Shown in pieces: positions 1 to 8,015 of a stretch of DNA of 44,824 nt. A program made the translations under genes and the position numbers. How positions within the stretch are numbered: the stretch's first letter is position 1; every line of letters starts with the position of its first letter. Origin of the DNA: Firmicutes bacterium CAG:884 (lineage in GTDB: Bacteria > Bacillota_I > Bacilli_A > RF39 > UBA660); contig HF993320.1 of assembly GCA_000433875.1 (NCBI GenBank), forward strand, positions 1-44,824. The letters are read 5' to 3'. A model generated the notes under the pieces. That model saw only the letters and a program-made list of their open reading frames with translations. It had not been told where the DNA came from and made no database searches.

Positions 1-334
1 ACTTCATATTTGATGGTAATTCCGTACTATTTAAAATAATATCATACCTTAATTTAACTTCTGATCCTTTACTACTTACTTTTATGATAAAGTCACCATA
101 ATCGCCAGGTACAATTACCCTACCTACTCCATTATGAACTTTAGCTGTATCATAAAGGTCAATATCAGAAAAAGTATTTTCATTATTATTTATTATCTTA
201 TAAACATTAAATGCAAATAATTTACTTCTAGTTGTAATGGTTCCTTTATAAGTGCTTGCATAATATGCAAAAACTCCTGATATAACTATCAAAAACGTTA
301 AAACAATTAAACCAATATAATTTTTTTTACTCAT
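1..334 (-). CDS. TasA-like secreted protein, N-terminal part (cut by window edge)
   Basis: Unrecognised as a named gene. The reading frame starts at ATG 334 behind a good AAAGGAG site seven bases away and stays open to base 1, giving about 110 residues. It begins with a short lysine-rich end (MSKKNY), a hydrophobic stretch and the ending SGVFAYYAS. This resembles the SipW-type signal peptides of TasA/CalY fibre proteins. The following part (FSDIDLYDT, then VIVPGDYGDF and ELPSNMK) lines up with the N-terminal domain of the BspA-like protein at 37478-39064 (FTNIDLYDT, YIIPVDSGKF, NIPTNMK). I infer a secreted or surface protein, possibly also carrying C-terminal repeats that lie outside the window. 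The rest of the gene is not visible, so its full domain make-up is unknown. Confidence 0.7.
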   Translation of the reverse strand, partial: MSKKNYIGLIVLTFLIVISGVFAYYASTYKGTITTRSKLFAFNVYKIINNNENTFSDIDLYDTAKVHNGVGRVIVPGDYGDFIIKVSSKGSEVKLRYDIILNSTELPSNMK

Positions 335-539
335 AAAACTACTCCTTTCAAATCATTTTTAGTGCGATCAAGAGGACTAGTATTTATATATTTTACTACT
401 CCTATAAAGTTATTAACAAAACACTCACTTTTATTTTTTTTTAGTAATACTAGTATGTATGTATTAGTCCAAACATTTTATCAACACTCCTTCTGTTATT
501 TATTACTTTATCAACAATTATTGATATCTTTGTATCTCA

Positions 540-568
540 ATTATACTATATTTATTTTATTATTACAA
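540..568 (-). promoter_or_regulatory. sigma-A type promoter for the TasA-like gene
   Basis: On the minus strand TTGTAA (568-563) and TATAAT (545-540) are separated by 17 bases. Transcription would start near 533 and leave a leader of about 200 bases before the ATG at 334. The leader has an 8-bp inverted repeat (CTAGTATT/AATACTAG) with a very long loop, too weak to name as a riboswitch. Confidence 0.6.
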
Positions 569-582
569 GTACCAATGTTATA

Positions 583-2349
583 CTAACTATTATTTAATTT
601 TTCTAAAAATACCTTTAATTTTTGGGCGATTTCTTTTGGAAGTATCTCACTTAATTCATCAATACTTGCTTCACTCATTTTTTTAAGGGATTTATATTTT
701 TTTAATAATTCATTTCTTCTTTTTTGACCGATTCCTTCTATTGAATCCAAGGTACTTGATAATAATCCTTTACTTCTTATTTGTTTATGATAATTTATTG
801 TAAAATTATGGACTTCATCTTGCATTCTTTCTAGATATAGAAATAATAAACTATCTTGTTTAATATCTATTTCTTCTATTGGATCGAACGCTAATAATTT
901 ATTTGTTCGATGGTGATCATCTTTTTTAAGTCCTACTATAGGTATATTTAGATTAAGTGATGATATTACTTCACGTGCTACATTCATTTGTCCTATTCCA
1001 CCATCGACAATTATTAGATCTGGAAGGGTATTTTGTTCAACTAATAATCTATAATATCTTCGATATATTACTTCTTTCATTGTTCCATAATCATCATTTA
1101 CATCTAGAGTGATTTTAAACTTTCGATAATCCTTTTTACTTGGTTTTCCATTTACAAATACAACCATTCCTGATACATTGAATTGACCAAATAGATTACT
1201 ATTATCAAATATTTCAATTCTTTCTAATTTATCTAGCTTTAATATTTCTTTTAGTTCGTTATTAGCGCCTTCGCTTCTTTCTTCATCTCTTTTTATTAAT
1301 TCATATTTTTCATTTAAAGATATTTTGGCATTTTCATTTGCCATTTCTACTAATTTTTTCTTTATTCCTTTACTTGGTTTTTCAATATTAACATTTAGGT
1401 ATGATTTTATACTTTCATCTACTACATCAGGGGTAATTATTAGATTTGGTTTTATAACTCCACTATCATAGAAAGTTGCTACATAGTTTGTTAATTGTTC
1501 ACTTAAATCATCCAATAATGGAATGATGGTTTTATGTCTTTCTTGAATTTTGCAGCCTCTTATAAATAACACTTGAATTGCTAGATAACCTTTACTCTCA
1601 TAATATCCGAATACATCAATATTTCTTTTATCGTTTATTTCTACTTTTTGTTTTGCTACGGTTATATTGATACTATCTAGTAAATCTTTTAATTCTTTGG
1701 CTTTTTCATAATGCATTAAGGAACTTTCTCTATACATTTCTTCTTCTATTTTTTGGGTTACTACTTTATAGTCACCATTAAAGAAACTTATTATTTCATT
1801 TATCATATTATCTATTTTTTCTTTTGGTATGTTAAATGCGCAGTAACCTAGGCATTCACCTATATGGTAGTACAGGCAAGGCTTTTTGGGATAGGTATTA
1901 CATTTTCTTAATGGATATATTCTGTTTAACATATTTACAGTTTCTCTTGCTGCACTTACATTAGGATATGGTCCAAATAGTCTTCCTTTGTTCTTTTTAC
2001 GGTTTATACTTCTTACTATCATTAATCTTGGTACTTTTTCATTGGTTATTTCTATATATGGATAACTTTTATCATCTCTTAATAAAATATTATATTTAGG
2101 GTCGTATTTTTTTATTAGGTTTATTTCAAGTATTAATGCTTCTTCATTACTTCCAACTACTATATATTCAAAATCAACTATTTCTTCTACTAGACGGGCT
2201 GTTTTTCCGGTATGTGTTCCGTGAAAGTATGAGCTTAATCTATTTTTTAAGTCTTTAGCTTTTCCGACATATATTATTGTTCCGTTTTTATCTTTCATTT
2301 GATATGATCCTGGTAAATGCGGAACGAGGGATAGTTTTTCTTTTATCAT
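583..2349 (-). CDS. uvrC: excinuclease ABC subunit C
   Basis: UvrC makes the two incisions around bulky DNA lesions after loading by UvrA/UvrB. The 588-residue product has the full family order. First comes the N-terminal GIY-YIG nuclease (LPGSYQMKDKNGTIIYVGKA, about residues 12-90), then a cysteine-containing middle region (CNTYPKKPCLYYHIGECLGYC region). A UVR motif for UvrB contact follows near 200-235 (HYEKAKELKDLLDSI). The C-terminal RNase H-like nuclease is marked by IEIFDNSN and PDLIIVDGGIGQ, and the last part is a helix-hairpin-helix (LDSIEGIGQKRRNELL). Length is normal. It stands alone, transcribed from its own extended -10 element just after the terminator of the upstream bactofilin-like gene. 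No oddities seen. Confidence 0.97.
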   Translation of the reverse strand: MIKEKLSLVPHLPGSYQMKDKNGTIIYVGKAKDLKNRLSSYFHGTHTGKTARLVEEIVDFEYIVVGSNEEALILEINLIKKYDPKYNILLRDDKSYPYIEITNEKVPRLMIVRSINRKKNKGRLFGPYPNVSAARETVNMLNRIYPLRKCNTYPKKPCLYYHIGECLGYCAFNIPKEKIDNMINEIISFFNGDYKVVTQKIEEEMYRESSLMHYEKAKELKDLLDSINITVAKQKVEINDKRNIDVFGYYESKGYLAIQVLFIRGCKIQERHKTIIPLLDDLSEQLTNYVATFYDSGVIKPNLIITPDVVDESIKSYLNVNIEKPSKGIKKKLVEMANENAKISLNEKYELIKRDEERSEGANNELKEILKLDKLERIEIFDNSNLFGQFNVSGMVVFVNGKPSKKDYRKFKITLDVNDDYGTMKEVIYRRYYRLLVEQNTLPDLIIVDGGIGQMNVAREVISSLNLNIPIVGLKKDDHHRTNKLLAFDPIEEIDIKQDSLLFLYLERMQDEVHNFTINYHKQIRSKGLLSSTLDSIEGIGQKRRNELLKKYKSLKKMSEASIDELSEILPKEIAQKLKVFLEKLNNS

Positions 2350-2367
2350 ATTTTCTCACCTAAAATT

Positions 2368-2376
2368 ATTATATCA
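2368..2376 (-). promoter_or_regulatory. extended -10 promoter of uvrC
   Basis: TGATATAAT on the minus strand, about 20 bases upstream of the uvrC ATG, with an AGGTGA ribosome site between. The -35 region overlaps the upstream terminator and is poor, as expected for an extended -10 promoter. Confidence 0.5.
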
Positions 2377-2380
2377 TTAA

Positions 2381-2406
2381 AAAACAGAACTATAAAGTCC
2401 TGTTTT
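2381..2406 (-). terminator. rho-independent terminator after the bactofilin-like gene
   Basis: Minus strand: AAAACAGGAC, loop TTTATA, GTTCTGTTTT, then further Ts. It is a ten-pair stem with one G-U pair. The 5' arm lies inside the last codons of the gene ending at 2390. Confidence 0.75.
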
Positions 2407-3424
2407 CGCGATTTTTTAACATTTTAATTATTACGCCAAAGCCAAATAATATTGTTATGATATTTACTAATGATCCGAAGTATGGGATAAATGATAGGAT
2501 TGTAAGTGCTAGGATTCCTAGTAATCCTTGAATATAGGTATTTGTTTCTTTCTTTATTAATTTAGTTGATATTACATTTCCTAGTACATATCCTGATACG
2601 ATTGTTGTCATATACATCATTACAAAGTATAAAACTAACATTATTAGGCCAACACTTATTCCGATATTTGATATTAATAATAGAATTGCTGCAATTGGAA
2701 ATATAAATAGTCCAATAAAGCCTGATCCAGCGGTTGCTAGATAATCTGTTACATTATTGTATACATATTTTGTTTGAATATGTTTTAATAATTTAGGGAA
2801 GAAGTATGCTATTATCATAAATGCAAATAGGCTTCTTAATAAGCTATAACCGATTTGGATTAATCTATCTTTTACAGATACTTTTACGATCTTTTGTTTC
2901 ATTACTTCGGTTTCAATATTTTCTAAACCTTTTACATTTGCGTCTTCATAATATGAAACTTTTCCTTCTATTTTTGTACTTTTATTTTCTAGGGTTGTTC
3001 CATAGAATTTTATGTTTCCTTTAATTTCTGCACTTTCTGTTATTATTAATTTTTCAGCTGCTACATAAAGGTTTCCTTCAACAATTCCTGTTACTTTTAC
3101 TTCACTTGCGGCTGCATAAGCGTCTCTTTTAACGTTTCCGTTTATTTCTAGTGATGATCCTGCTATAAATAAGTCTTTTGATGTTATTCCATTAAAGCGA
3201 ACATTCATTCCGGCTAATGCGCCAAAAATTGAGTTTGTTTTTACATCTACTTCAGATCCAGCTACGAAACTTATACCGTCATAGTTGCCAGATGCTGTTA
3301 CATTTTCACCTGCTTGGTATAGGTTTTCGTTTTTAAATTCATTTTCAGTTAATAATTGTTCTTCAGCATTAACAGAAAAAATACTAAAGATACTTATTAC
3401 TAATGTTATAATTAATTTTTTCAT
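2390..3424 (-). CDS. bactofilin-like polymer-forming protein with membrane C-terminus
   Basis: Start chosen at ATG 3424 because the GGAGGT ribosome site (minus strand) lies between an upstream ATG at 3436 and this one. The product is 344 residues. It opens with a signal peptide (MKKLIITLVISIFSIFSVNAEE), followed by a region of short repeating strands (FVAGSEVDV, LFIAGSSLEING, AYAAASEVKV, LYVAAEKLII) typical of bactofilin-type right-handed beta-helices. The last 150 residues hold about four membrane helices. Proteins of this kind are usually annotated as polymer-forming cytoskeletal or DUF-type membrane proteins. Because of the signal peptide the beta-helix is probably extracytoplasmic. Exact function unknown. 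It has its own promoter overlapping the end of proS. Confidence 0.75.
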   Translation of the reverse strand: MKKLIITLVISIFSIFSVNAEEQLLTENEFKNENLYQAGENVTASGNYDGISFVAGSEVDVKTNSIFGALAGMNVRFNGITSKDLFIAGSSLEINGNVKRDAYAAASEVKVTGIVEGNLYVAAEKLIITESAEIKGNIKFYGTTLENKSTKIEGKVSYYEDANVKGLENIETEVMKQKIVKVSVKDRLIQIGYSLLRSLFAFMIIAYFFPKLLKHIQTKYVYNNVTDYLATAGSGFIGLFIFPIAAILLLISNIGISVGLIMLVLYFVMMYMTTIVSGYVLGNVISTKLIKKETNTYIQGLLGILALTILSFIPYFGSLVNIITILFGFGVIIKMLKNRENRTL

Positions 3425-3440
3425 TTTTACCTCCATAATA

Positions 3441-3469
3441 ATTCTATCATTTTTAATTTTTATTGTCTA
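3441..3469 (-). promoter_or_regulatory. promoter of the bactofilin-like gene
   Basis: TAGACA (3469-3464), 17 bases, TAGAAT (3446-3441) on the minus strand, with TG one base before the -10. The -35 overlaps the proS stop codon. Confidence 0.5.
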
Positions 3470-4729
3470 TAAATTATTAAAATATTCAATTATTTTTGTA
3501 CACTCTATTTTTGTTATTTCATTTGTTTTCGAGTCTTCAATTTCATATTCTAATCCATTAAACTTATTTGCAAGTACGATTATTTTTGGTGTTCCGATTG
3601 CATAAACATCATTTATACGTGCTCCAATATTTATATTTTCTCTGTCATCAATTATGGCATTTATATTATTTTCAAGTAATTCATTATATAGTTCAAATGC
3701 TTTTTCTTTGTTATTTTCATTATATATTATTTGAACTTTATAATGGGAAATATTATATGGTAAAACAAATCCTTTAAATTCATTATTTTTAATTATTGCA
3801 TTATTCTCGATGATAAGTGCGATTATTCTACCTAAACCAATTCCATAACATCCCATATAATATGGTTTATTTTGTCCATTTTCATCTGTATAAAACAACT
3901 GCATTGATTCAGAGTATTTTGTTCCTAATTCAAAATTGTTTCCTAATTCTATTGCTTTTACTTCTTTCATTTTTGATAAATCAATTCCATTAATATATGA
4001 TTCATCATTTAGTCCTAATACTTCTTTGTTTATTCCAATATTTTTTTCTTCGTCGTATAATATTACATCTTCACCTAAACTTGTTATTGCTTGAAACTCT
4101 TCTGATACTTTACCGCCCATTGTTCCACCATCACTTATAACGGATACAATATTAATTCCAAGTCTTTTAAAAATATTTTCATAAACATTGTGCATTTTAT
4201 TAAAGTTTTCGTGCATTTCTTCTTTGGTTCTATCAAATGAATAGGCATCCATCATTACAAATGTTCTTGGCCTAAATAGATAACCGCGTGCTCTTATTTC
4301 TTTTCTAAACTTTTCGCCGATTTGGAAGTATGTTGTTGGTAAATTTTTGTATGATAACAATCTATTTGCTCCAAATATAGTTGCGCATTCTTCTGCTGTT
4401 GGTGCTAGGCCATATTCACCTAAATTATTTTTTATAGAAAACATAATATCGCTTTTGCCTGTATATATATCCCATCTATTTGATTGTTCCCATATTTTTT
4501 TTGGCTGTAATTTAGGAAACTCAACTTCAATACAATCAGCTTTTTCCAATTCTTCTATTATTACATTTTCAACTATTTTTTCTAGTTTTGTCCAGATATT
4601 GCCATAACCAAATATTCCGCTTTCAAATTGATATAATTCACCTATTTTCATTAATAGGTCTTCGCCGGAATAATTTTTATCAATTGCATTAAACTTTATT
4701 TTTTTAATATTTAGTCTACTTAGTTTCAT
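3467..4729 (-). CDS. proS: prolyl-tRNA synthetase lacking the INS editing domain
   Basis: Class II aminoacyl-tRNA synthetase that charges tRNA-Pro. Family landmarks are clear: LAPTAEECAT near residue 108, FRKEIRARG and FRPRTFVMMDAYSFD (motif 2 region, 141-166), GTMGGKVSEEFQ (202-213), GTKYSE (269-274) and motif 3 GCYGIGLGRIIALIIE (293-308), then a C-terminal anticodon-binding domain with IDDREN. At 420 residues it is about 150 shorter than usual bacterial ProRS. The gap between EFQ...GEDVI and the GTKYSE segment is only some 35 residues, so the roughly 180-residue INS domain that deacylates Ala-tRNA-Pro is absent. AGGAGG lies four bases before the ATG. Confident as ProRS; whether a free-standing editor exists elsewhere is unknown. 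Confidence 0.93.
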   Translation of the reverse strand: MKLSRLNIKKIKFNAIDKNYSGEDLLMKIGELYQFESGIFGYGNIWTKLEKIVENVIIEELEKADCIEVEFPKLQPKKIWEQSNRWDIYTGKSDIMFSIKNNLGEYGLAPTAEECATIFGANRLLSYKNLPTTYFQIGEKFRKEIRARGYLFRPRTFVMMDAYSFDRTKEEMHENFNKMHNVYENIFKRLGINIVSVISDGGTMGGKVSEEFQAITSLGEDVILYDEEKNIGINKEVLGLNDESYINGIDLSKMKEVKAIELGNNFELGTKYSESMQLFYTDENGQNKPYYMGCYGIGLGRIIALIIENNAIIKNNEFKGFVLPYNISHYKVQIIYNENNKEKAFELYNELLENNINAIIDDRENINIGARINDVYAIGTPKIIVLANKFNGLEYEIEDSKTNEITKIECTKIIEYFNNL

Positions 4730-4751
4730 AATTCCTCCTACATTTTTATTT

Positions 4752-4780
4752 AATATATCATATTATCTTTTATTTTACAA
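4752..4780 (-). promoter_or_regulatory. promoter of proS
   Basis: TTGTAA (4780-4775), 17 bases, TATATT (4757-4752) on the minus strand, with TG one base before the -10. No T-box leader lies between it and the gene; the leader would be only about 15 bases. Confidence 0.6.
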
Positions 4781-4810
4781 TAATTCTTATTATAAAAATC
4801 TACATTAATT

Positions 4811-4838
4811 TTGAATATCATTTTAAATGTGATATAAT
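4811..4838 (+). promoter_or_regulatory. promoter of yigZ-rnhC
   Basis: TTGAAT (4811-4816), 16 bases, TATAAT (4833-4838), with TGA directly before the -10. Start of transcription is expected near 4845. The ATG at 4837 lies inside the -10 and so cannot be the translation start. Confidence 0.65.
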
Positions 4839-4854
4839 GTTTTTGGTGATTTTA

Positions 4855-5427
4855 TTGTTTACTATTATGAATAATAAAAATGAGTTTGTTATTAATAAAT
4901 CAAAATTTATTACTTATATTTTTCATATAAATGATAAGTGTGATATTGATAATATTTTAAATGATATAAAACGCGAATATAATGATGCTTCTCATTATGT
5001 CTATGCTTATGTATTAAACAATATGAGTTATTCAACTGATGATAAAGAACCTAGCGGTACTGCTGGTAAACCTATTTTAAATATTTTGCTTAAAAATAAT
5101 TTAAATTATGTTTTATGTGTTGTTATTAGATATTTTGGTGGTATTAAGTTAGGGGCTGGTCCTTTAACGAGAGCTTATAGTAGATGCGTGAGTGAGATTA
5201 TAAAATTATCAGATATTGTTGAACTTGAAGATGGATATTTAATTGAGCTTATTACAGATTTAAAGGGCATTAATAATTTGCCTAAAATAAATATGAATAT
5301 AGTAAACAAAGATTTTGGTAATCGTGTTATTTATACTATTAAAATAAATAAAGATAATTTAAATATACTTAAAAATAGTAATATTGGTGAAATAAAAATA
5401 ATAAAAGAAATAGAGGTTAAAAAATGA
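4855..5427 (+). CDS. yigZ: YigZ/IMPACT (UPF0029) family protein
   Basis: The family is linked to ribosome or RNA-related stress responses (eukaryotic IMPACT binds GCN1); the bacterial role is not settled. The diagnostic core is present: DASHYVYAYVL, STDDKEPSGTAGKPIL, then VIRYFGGIKLGAGPLTRAYS. The C-terminal ferredoxin-like domain follows, for about 190 residues in all, the usual length. I place the start at TTG 4855: GGTGAT ends four bases before it, the same spacing as murT and the HTH gene in this window, and the promoter -10 covers the earlier ATG at 4837. ATG 4867 is the alternative. The last four bases (ATGA) overlap the start of rnhC, so the two genes are co-transcribed and probably translationally coupled. 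Confidence 0.88.
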   Translation: MFTIMNNKNEFVINKSKFITYIFHINDKCDIDNILNDIKREYNDASHYVYAYVLNNMSYSTDDKEPSGTAGKPILNILLKNNLNYVLCVVIRYFGGIKLGAGPLTRAYSRCVSEIIKLSDIVELEDGYLIELITDLKGINNLPKINMNIVNKDFGNRVIYTIKINKDNLNILKNSNIGEIKIIKEIEVKK

Positions 5428-6368
5428 AACAAAAAACTATAACATTAAAGGTATCAGAAAATACCAGAAAAGAAATGGAAGAATTTTTCCAAGATTTAAA
5501 GAGAGAAAAAACTCCTCCTTATGCTGTTTTTCAGGCTGATGATTGTGATACTGTTGTTACTTTATATGAGTCAGGGAAGGCTGTTTTTCAAGGTCATGAT
5601 GCTGATTTATCTAGTCAGTTTTGGATTGAGAGGGAGAAACATTTAAATCCTTTAAAAAAGGTTGAAACTACTGATTCTAGTAATAATACTAAAGAGAAAA
5701 AGGAAATTATTAAGAATCCTAAATTGTATAATGCTACTACTATTGGTTCTGATGAGGTTGGAACTGGTGATTATTTTGGTCCAATTATTGTAACCGCTAC
5801 ATATGTAGAAAAAGAAAATGTTCCTTTTTTAGAGGAACTTGGTATTAGGGATTCGAAAAAGATGACGGATGAAAAAATATTAGAGGTTGTCCCTTTAATT
5901 ATTAAAAAAATTCCTTATAATAGTATTATGTTAACAAATAAGGAATATAATTCTAATCATGACAAATATAATATGAATAAAGTAAAAGCTATTTTGCATA
6001 ATAAAATGTTATATAAGACTAAGATGGAACATCCTAATTATGAATATATTGTTGTTGATCAGTTTGCTGAAAAGTACGTTTATTTTAATTATTTAAAAGA
6101 GTCTTCTAATGTTGTTAGAGATATTACTTTTTTGACTAAGGCAGAGGATCAAGTTTTATCAGTTGCTTGTGCTTCGGTTATTTCAAGATATTTGTTTTTA
6201 AAGGAATATGATAAATTATCTGGTGAACTTGGTTTTATATTACCTAAGGGTGCTGGTCCAATTGTTGATGAGATTGGCAAAAAAATTGTTCAAAAGTTTG
6301 GTAAAGAAAAACTTAATGAGGTAGCTAAATTAAGTTTTAAGAATACAGAAAAGATTTTAAATAAGTGA
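5424..6368 (+). CDS. rnhC: ribonuclease HIII
   Basis: Cleaves the RNA strand of RNA-DNA hybrids and removes R-loops. The 314-residue product has the N-terminal TBP-like substrate-binding domain specific to HIII (about residues 1-85, beginning MKQKTITLKVSENTRKEM). This is followed by a charged linker and the catalytic RNase H2-type domain with GSDEVGTGDYFGPI (Asp-Glu pair near residue 109), then YIVVDQFAEKYVYF and LTKAEDQVLSVACASVISR, which supply the remaining acidic residues. Length is normal. It is the second gene of the yigZ operon and overlaps it by four bases. The stop codon is TGA, evidence that the genome does not read TGA as tryptophan. Confidence 0.96.
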   Translation: MKQKTITLKVSENTRKEMEEFFQDLKREKTPPYAVFQADDCDTVVTLYESGKAVFQGHDADLSSQFWIEREKHLNPLKKVETTDSSNNTKEKKEIIKNPKLYNATTIGSDEVGTGDYFGPIIVTATYVEKENVPFLEELGIRDSKKMTDEKILEVVPLIIKKIPYNSIMLTNKEYNSNHDKYNMNKVKAILHNKMLYKTKMEHPNYEYIVVDQFAEKYVYFNYLKESSNVVRDITFLTKAEDQVLSVACASVISRYLFLKEYDKLSGELGFILPKGAGPIVDEIGKKIVQKFGKEKLNEVAKLSFKNTEKILNK

Positions 6369-6372
6369 AAAC

Positions 6373-6540
6373 TTATTTTTTTTCATATTTTGATATTTTG
6401 TTACTTAAATCTTTTATGGTTTTATTATAATTATTTATTTTCTAATTCTTCATTTTGTTTTTTTAATTTGTTTAATTCAATTTTGTTATTTTTTTAATCA
6501 TTATAAATATATGATAGTTCATTTATTTTATTTGTATATG
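6373..6540 (-). pseudogene. possible remnant of a coiled-coil protein
   Basis: Between rnhC and the rpe terminator the minus strand can be read as NKINELSYIYND, a TAA, then NNKIELNKLKKQNEELENK, a stop, and in another frame NKTIKDLSNKISKYEKK ending at 6373. The pieces have heptad-like, lysine and glutamate rich composition, like the tail of a coiled-coil protein broken by one stop and one frameshift. There is no start codon with a ribosome site. AT-rich DNA can give such patterns by chance, so this is tentative. The parent family cannot be named. Confidence 0.3.
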
Positions 6541-6566
6541 AAAAAAGTAGGACCTTTACCCCACTT
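6541..6566 (-). terminator. terminator of the rlmN-rpe operon
   Basis: Minus strand: AAGTGGGG, loop TAAAGG, TCCTACTT, then TTTT. It is an eight-pair stem with two G-U pairs, eight bases after the rpe stop codon. Confidence 0.7.
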
Positions 6567-6573
6567 TATGATA

Positions 6574-7194
6574 CTATACATTTTTTAATTCTTCTATTTT
6601 TTCTTTTATATTGTTATTTGTTATATATGAACCAACAACACATATTGAAGCTCCAGCTTCTTTTATTTTATTTATATTTGTATTATTGATACCACCATCT
6701 ACTGAAATAATTATATCTTTGTTTATTTTTCTTAATTCTTTTATTTTATCAATACTTGATTCAATAAAAGTTTGACCACCTTTTCCAGGATATACACTCA
6801 TTACTAATATTAAATCAATATCATTTATAAATGGTTTTATTTCATTTATATCTGTATTTGGGTTAATAGCAAGACCAACTTTAATATTTTTGTTTTTTAC
6901 ATAATTTATTAATTCTTTGGTATTTCCTATTTCTAAATGAAATGTTATATATTCTGGATTTAATAATGAATAAAGTTCTGTATATAGTTTTACATCTTTA
7001 ACCATTAAATGAACGTCTAATTTTTTAGTATTTTCATAAAAATAGTTTCTTAATGTATTAAAATCTAATGTTTCGTTTTCTGTAAACTTACCATCCATTA
7101 TGTCTAAATGAATATAATCAACATTTGTTTTATTTAATTCATTTATTACTCTTTCTTTATCATTACTTGATAAGTATGAACATGATATTGTCAT
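6574..7194 (-). CDS. rpe: ribulose-phosphate 3-epimerase
   Basis: Interconverts ribulose 5-phosphate and xylulose 5-phosphate in the pentose phosphate pathway. The 206-residue TIM barrel carries the usual signatures: SCSYLSSN at the N-terminus (the serine follows strand 1), YIHLDIMDGKF with the metal-binding His and catalytic Asp, LDVHLMVKD with the second metal His, YITFHLE, VMSVYPGKGGQTF, and the catalytic IISVDGGIN. The stop is followed at once by a terminator, making it the last gene of the rlmN-prpC-prkC-rsgA-rpe operon, a well-known Firmicute order. It overlaps rsgA by four bases. Slightly shorter than many homologues (about 215-220) but complete. Confidence 0.95.
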   Translation of the reverse strand: MTISCSYLSSNDKERVINELNKTNVDYIHLDIMDGKFTENETLDFNTLRNYFYENTKKLDVHLMVKDVKLYTELYSLLNPEYITFHLEIGNTKELINYVKNKNIKVGLAINPNTDINEIKPFINDIDLILVMSVYPGKGGQTFIESSIDKIKELRKINKDIIISVDGGINNTNINKIKEAGASICVVGSYITNNNIKEKIEELKNV

Positions 7195-8015
7195 TCTTCA
7201 CCTCTTACAAATTTTAAATAATTTTCATATCTACTTTTTAGAATATCACCATTTTGAACGTGCATTTTAATTGCGCAATGGTCTTCTTTAATATGTGTAC
7301 AATCTCTAAACTCACATTCTCCTCTATATTTATCAAAATCTATAAAATTATCTTTGATTTCTATATTATTCATATTGAATGTAAGTGCGGAAAAACCTGG
7401 TGTATCAGCAACCATTCCATCTTCTAATTCGAGTAACTCTACGTGTCTTGTTGTATGTTTACCTCTTCCAAGGGCATATGATATTTCATCTGTTTTTAAG
7501 TTTAGATTAGGATTTATTTTATTTAGTAGAGTTGATTTACCTGCCCCGCTTTGACCTGTAAATACAGTTAATTTATTTTTAAATACCTTTTTTATTTTAT
7601 CTACTTCAGTATTTAAATAAACGTCATAATATTTTTTATAATATTCAATATACTTATTTATTTCTTCTTTATTTGTTAACAAATCTAATTTACTAAAACA
7701 TATTATTGGTTTTATTTTATTATATTCTAATATTACTAATAATTTATCTAATAAATTACTTGAAAAGTCTGGATCTTTTACACTTGTTATAATTATTACT
7801 TGGTCAATATTACTAACTGGTGGTCTTACTAATTCGTTTTTACGATGTAAGATTTCCATAATGTATTTTTTGTTTTTGTCAAACTTTACAAAATCACCTA
7901 CTAGTGGTGTAAGGGAAAGAGACCTAAACTTGCCTCTTACCTTACATACTATTATTCCTTCATCATATTTTACTGTGTAATCATTACTTAATATTTTAAT
8001 TATTCTTCCTATCAT
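7191..8015 (-). CDS. rsgA: ribosome small-subunit biogenesis GTPase RsgA
   Basis: Late 30S maturation factor, a circularly permuted GTPase that checks the decoding centre and releases RbfA. The 274-residue protein has an N-terminal OB-fold (about 1-65) and the permuted G domain: KPIICFSKLDLL (G4-type), FTGQSGAGKSTLLNKI (P-loop, near 152-167), RHTTRH-type switch (GRGKHTTRHVELL) and DTPGFSAL (G3). A C-terminal zinc site follows with CEFRDCTHIKEDHCAIK. It overlaps prkC (start shared in ATGA) and rpe by four bases each, so translation is probably coupled. In other Firmicutes RsgA is a substrate of the neighbouring Ser/Thr kinase; that is family knowledge, not visible here. Confidence 0.96.
   Translation of the reverse strand: MIGRIIKILSNDYTVKYDEGIIVCKVRGKFRSLSLTPLVGDFVKFDKNKKYIMEILHRKNELVRPPVSNIDQVIIITSVKDPDFSSNLLDKLLVILEYNKIKPIICFSKLDLLTNKEEINKYIEYYKKYYDVYLNTEVDKIKKVFKNKLTVFTGQSGAGKSTLLNKINPNLNLKTDEISYALGRGKHTTRHVELLELEDGMVADTPGFSALTFNMNNIEIKDNFIDFDKYRGECEFRDCTHIKEDHCAIKMHVQNGDILKSRYENYLKFVRGEE

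Noticed and set aside
362..586. Plus-strand 74-codon open frame between the left-edge gene and uvrC
   Set aside because: No ribosome site, low-complexity Leu/Tyr/Phe composition, and it runs through the minus-strand promoter and leader of the left-edge gene. Taken as chance.
3467..4836. T-box leader in front of proS
   Set aside because: The promoter leaves only about 15 bases of leader; no specifier or anti-terminator sequence is present.
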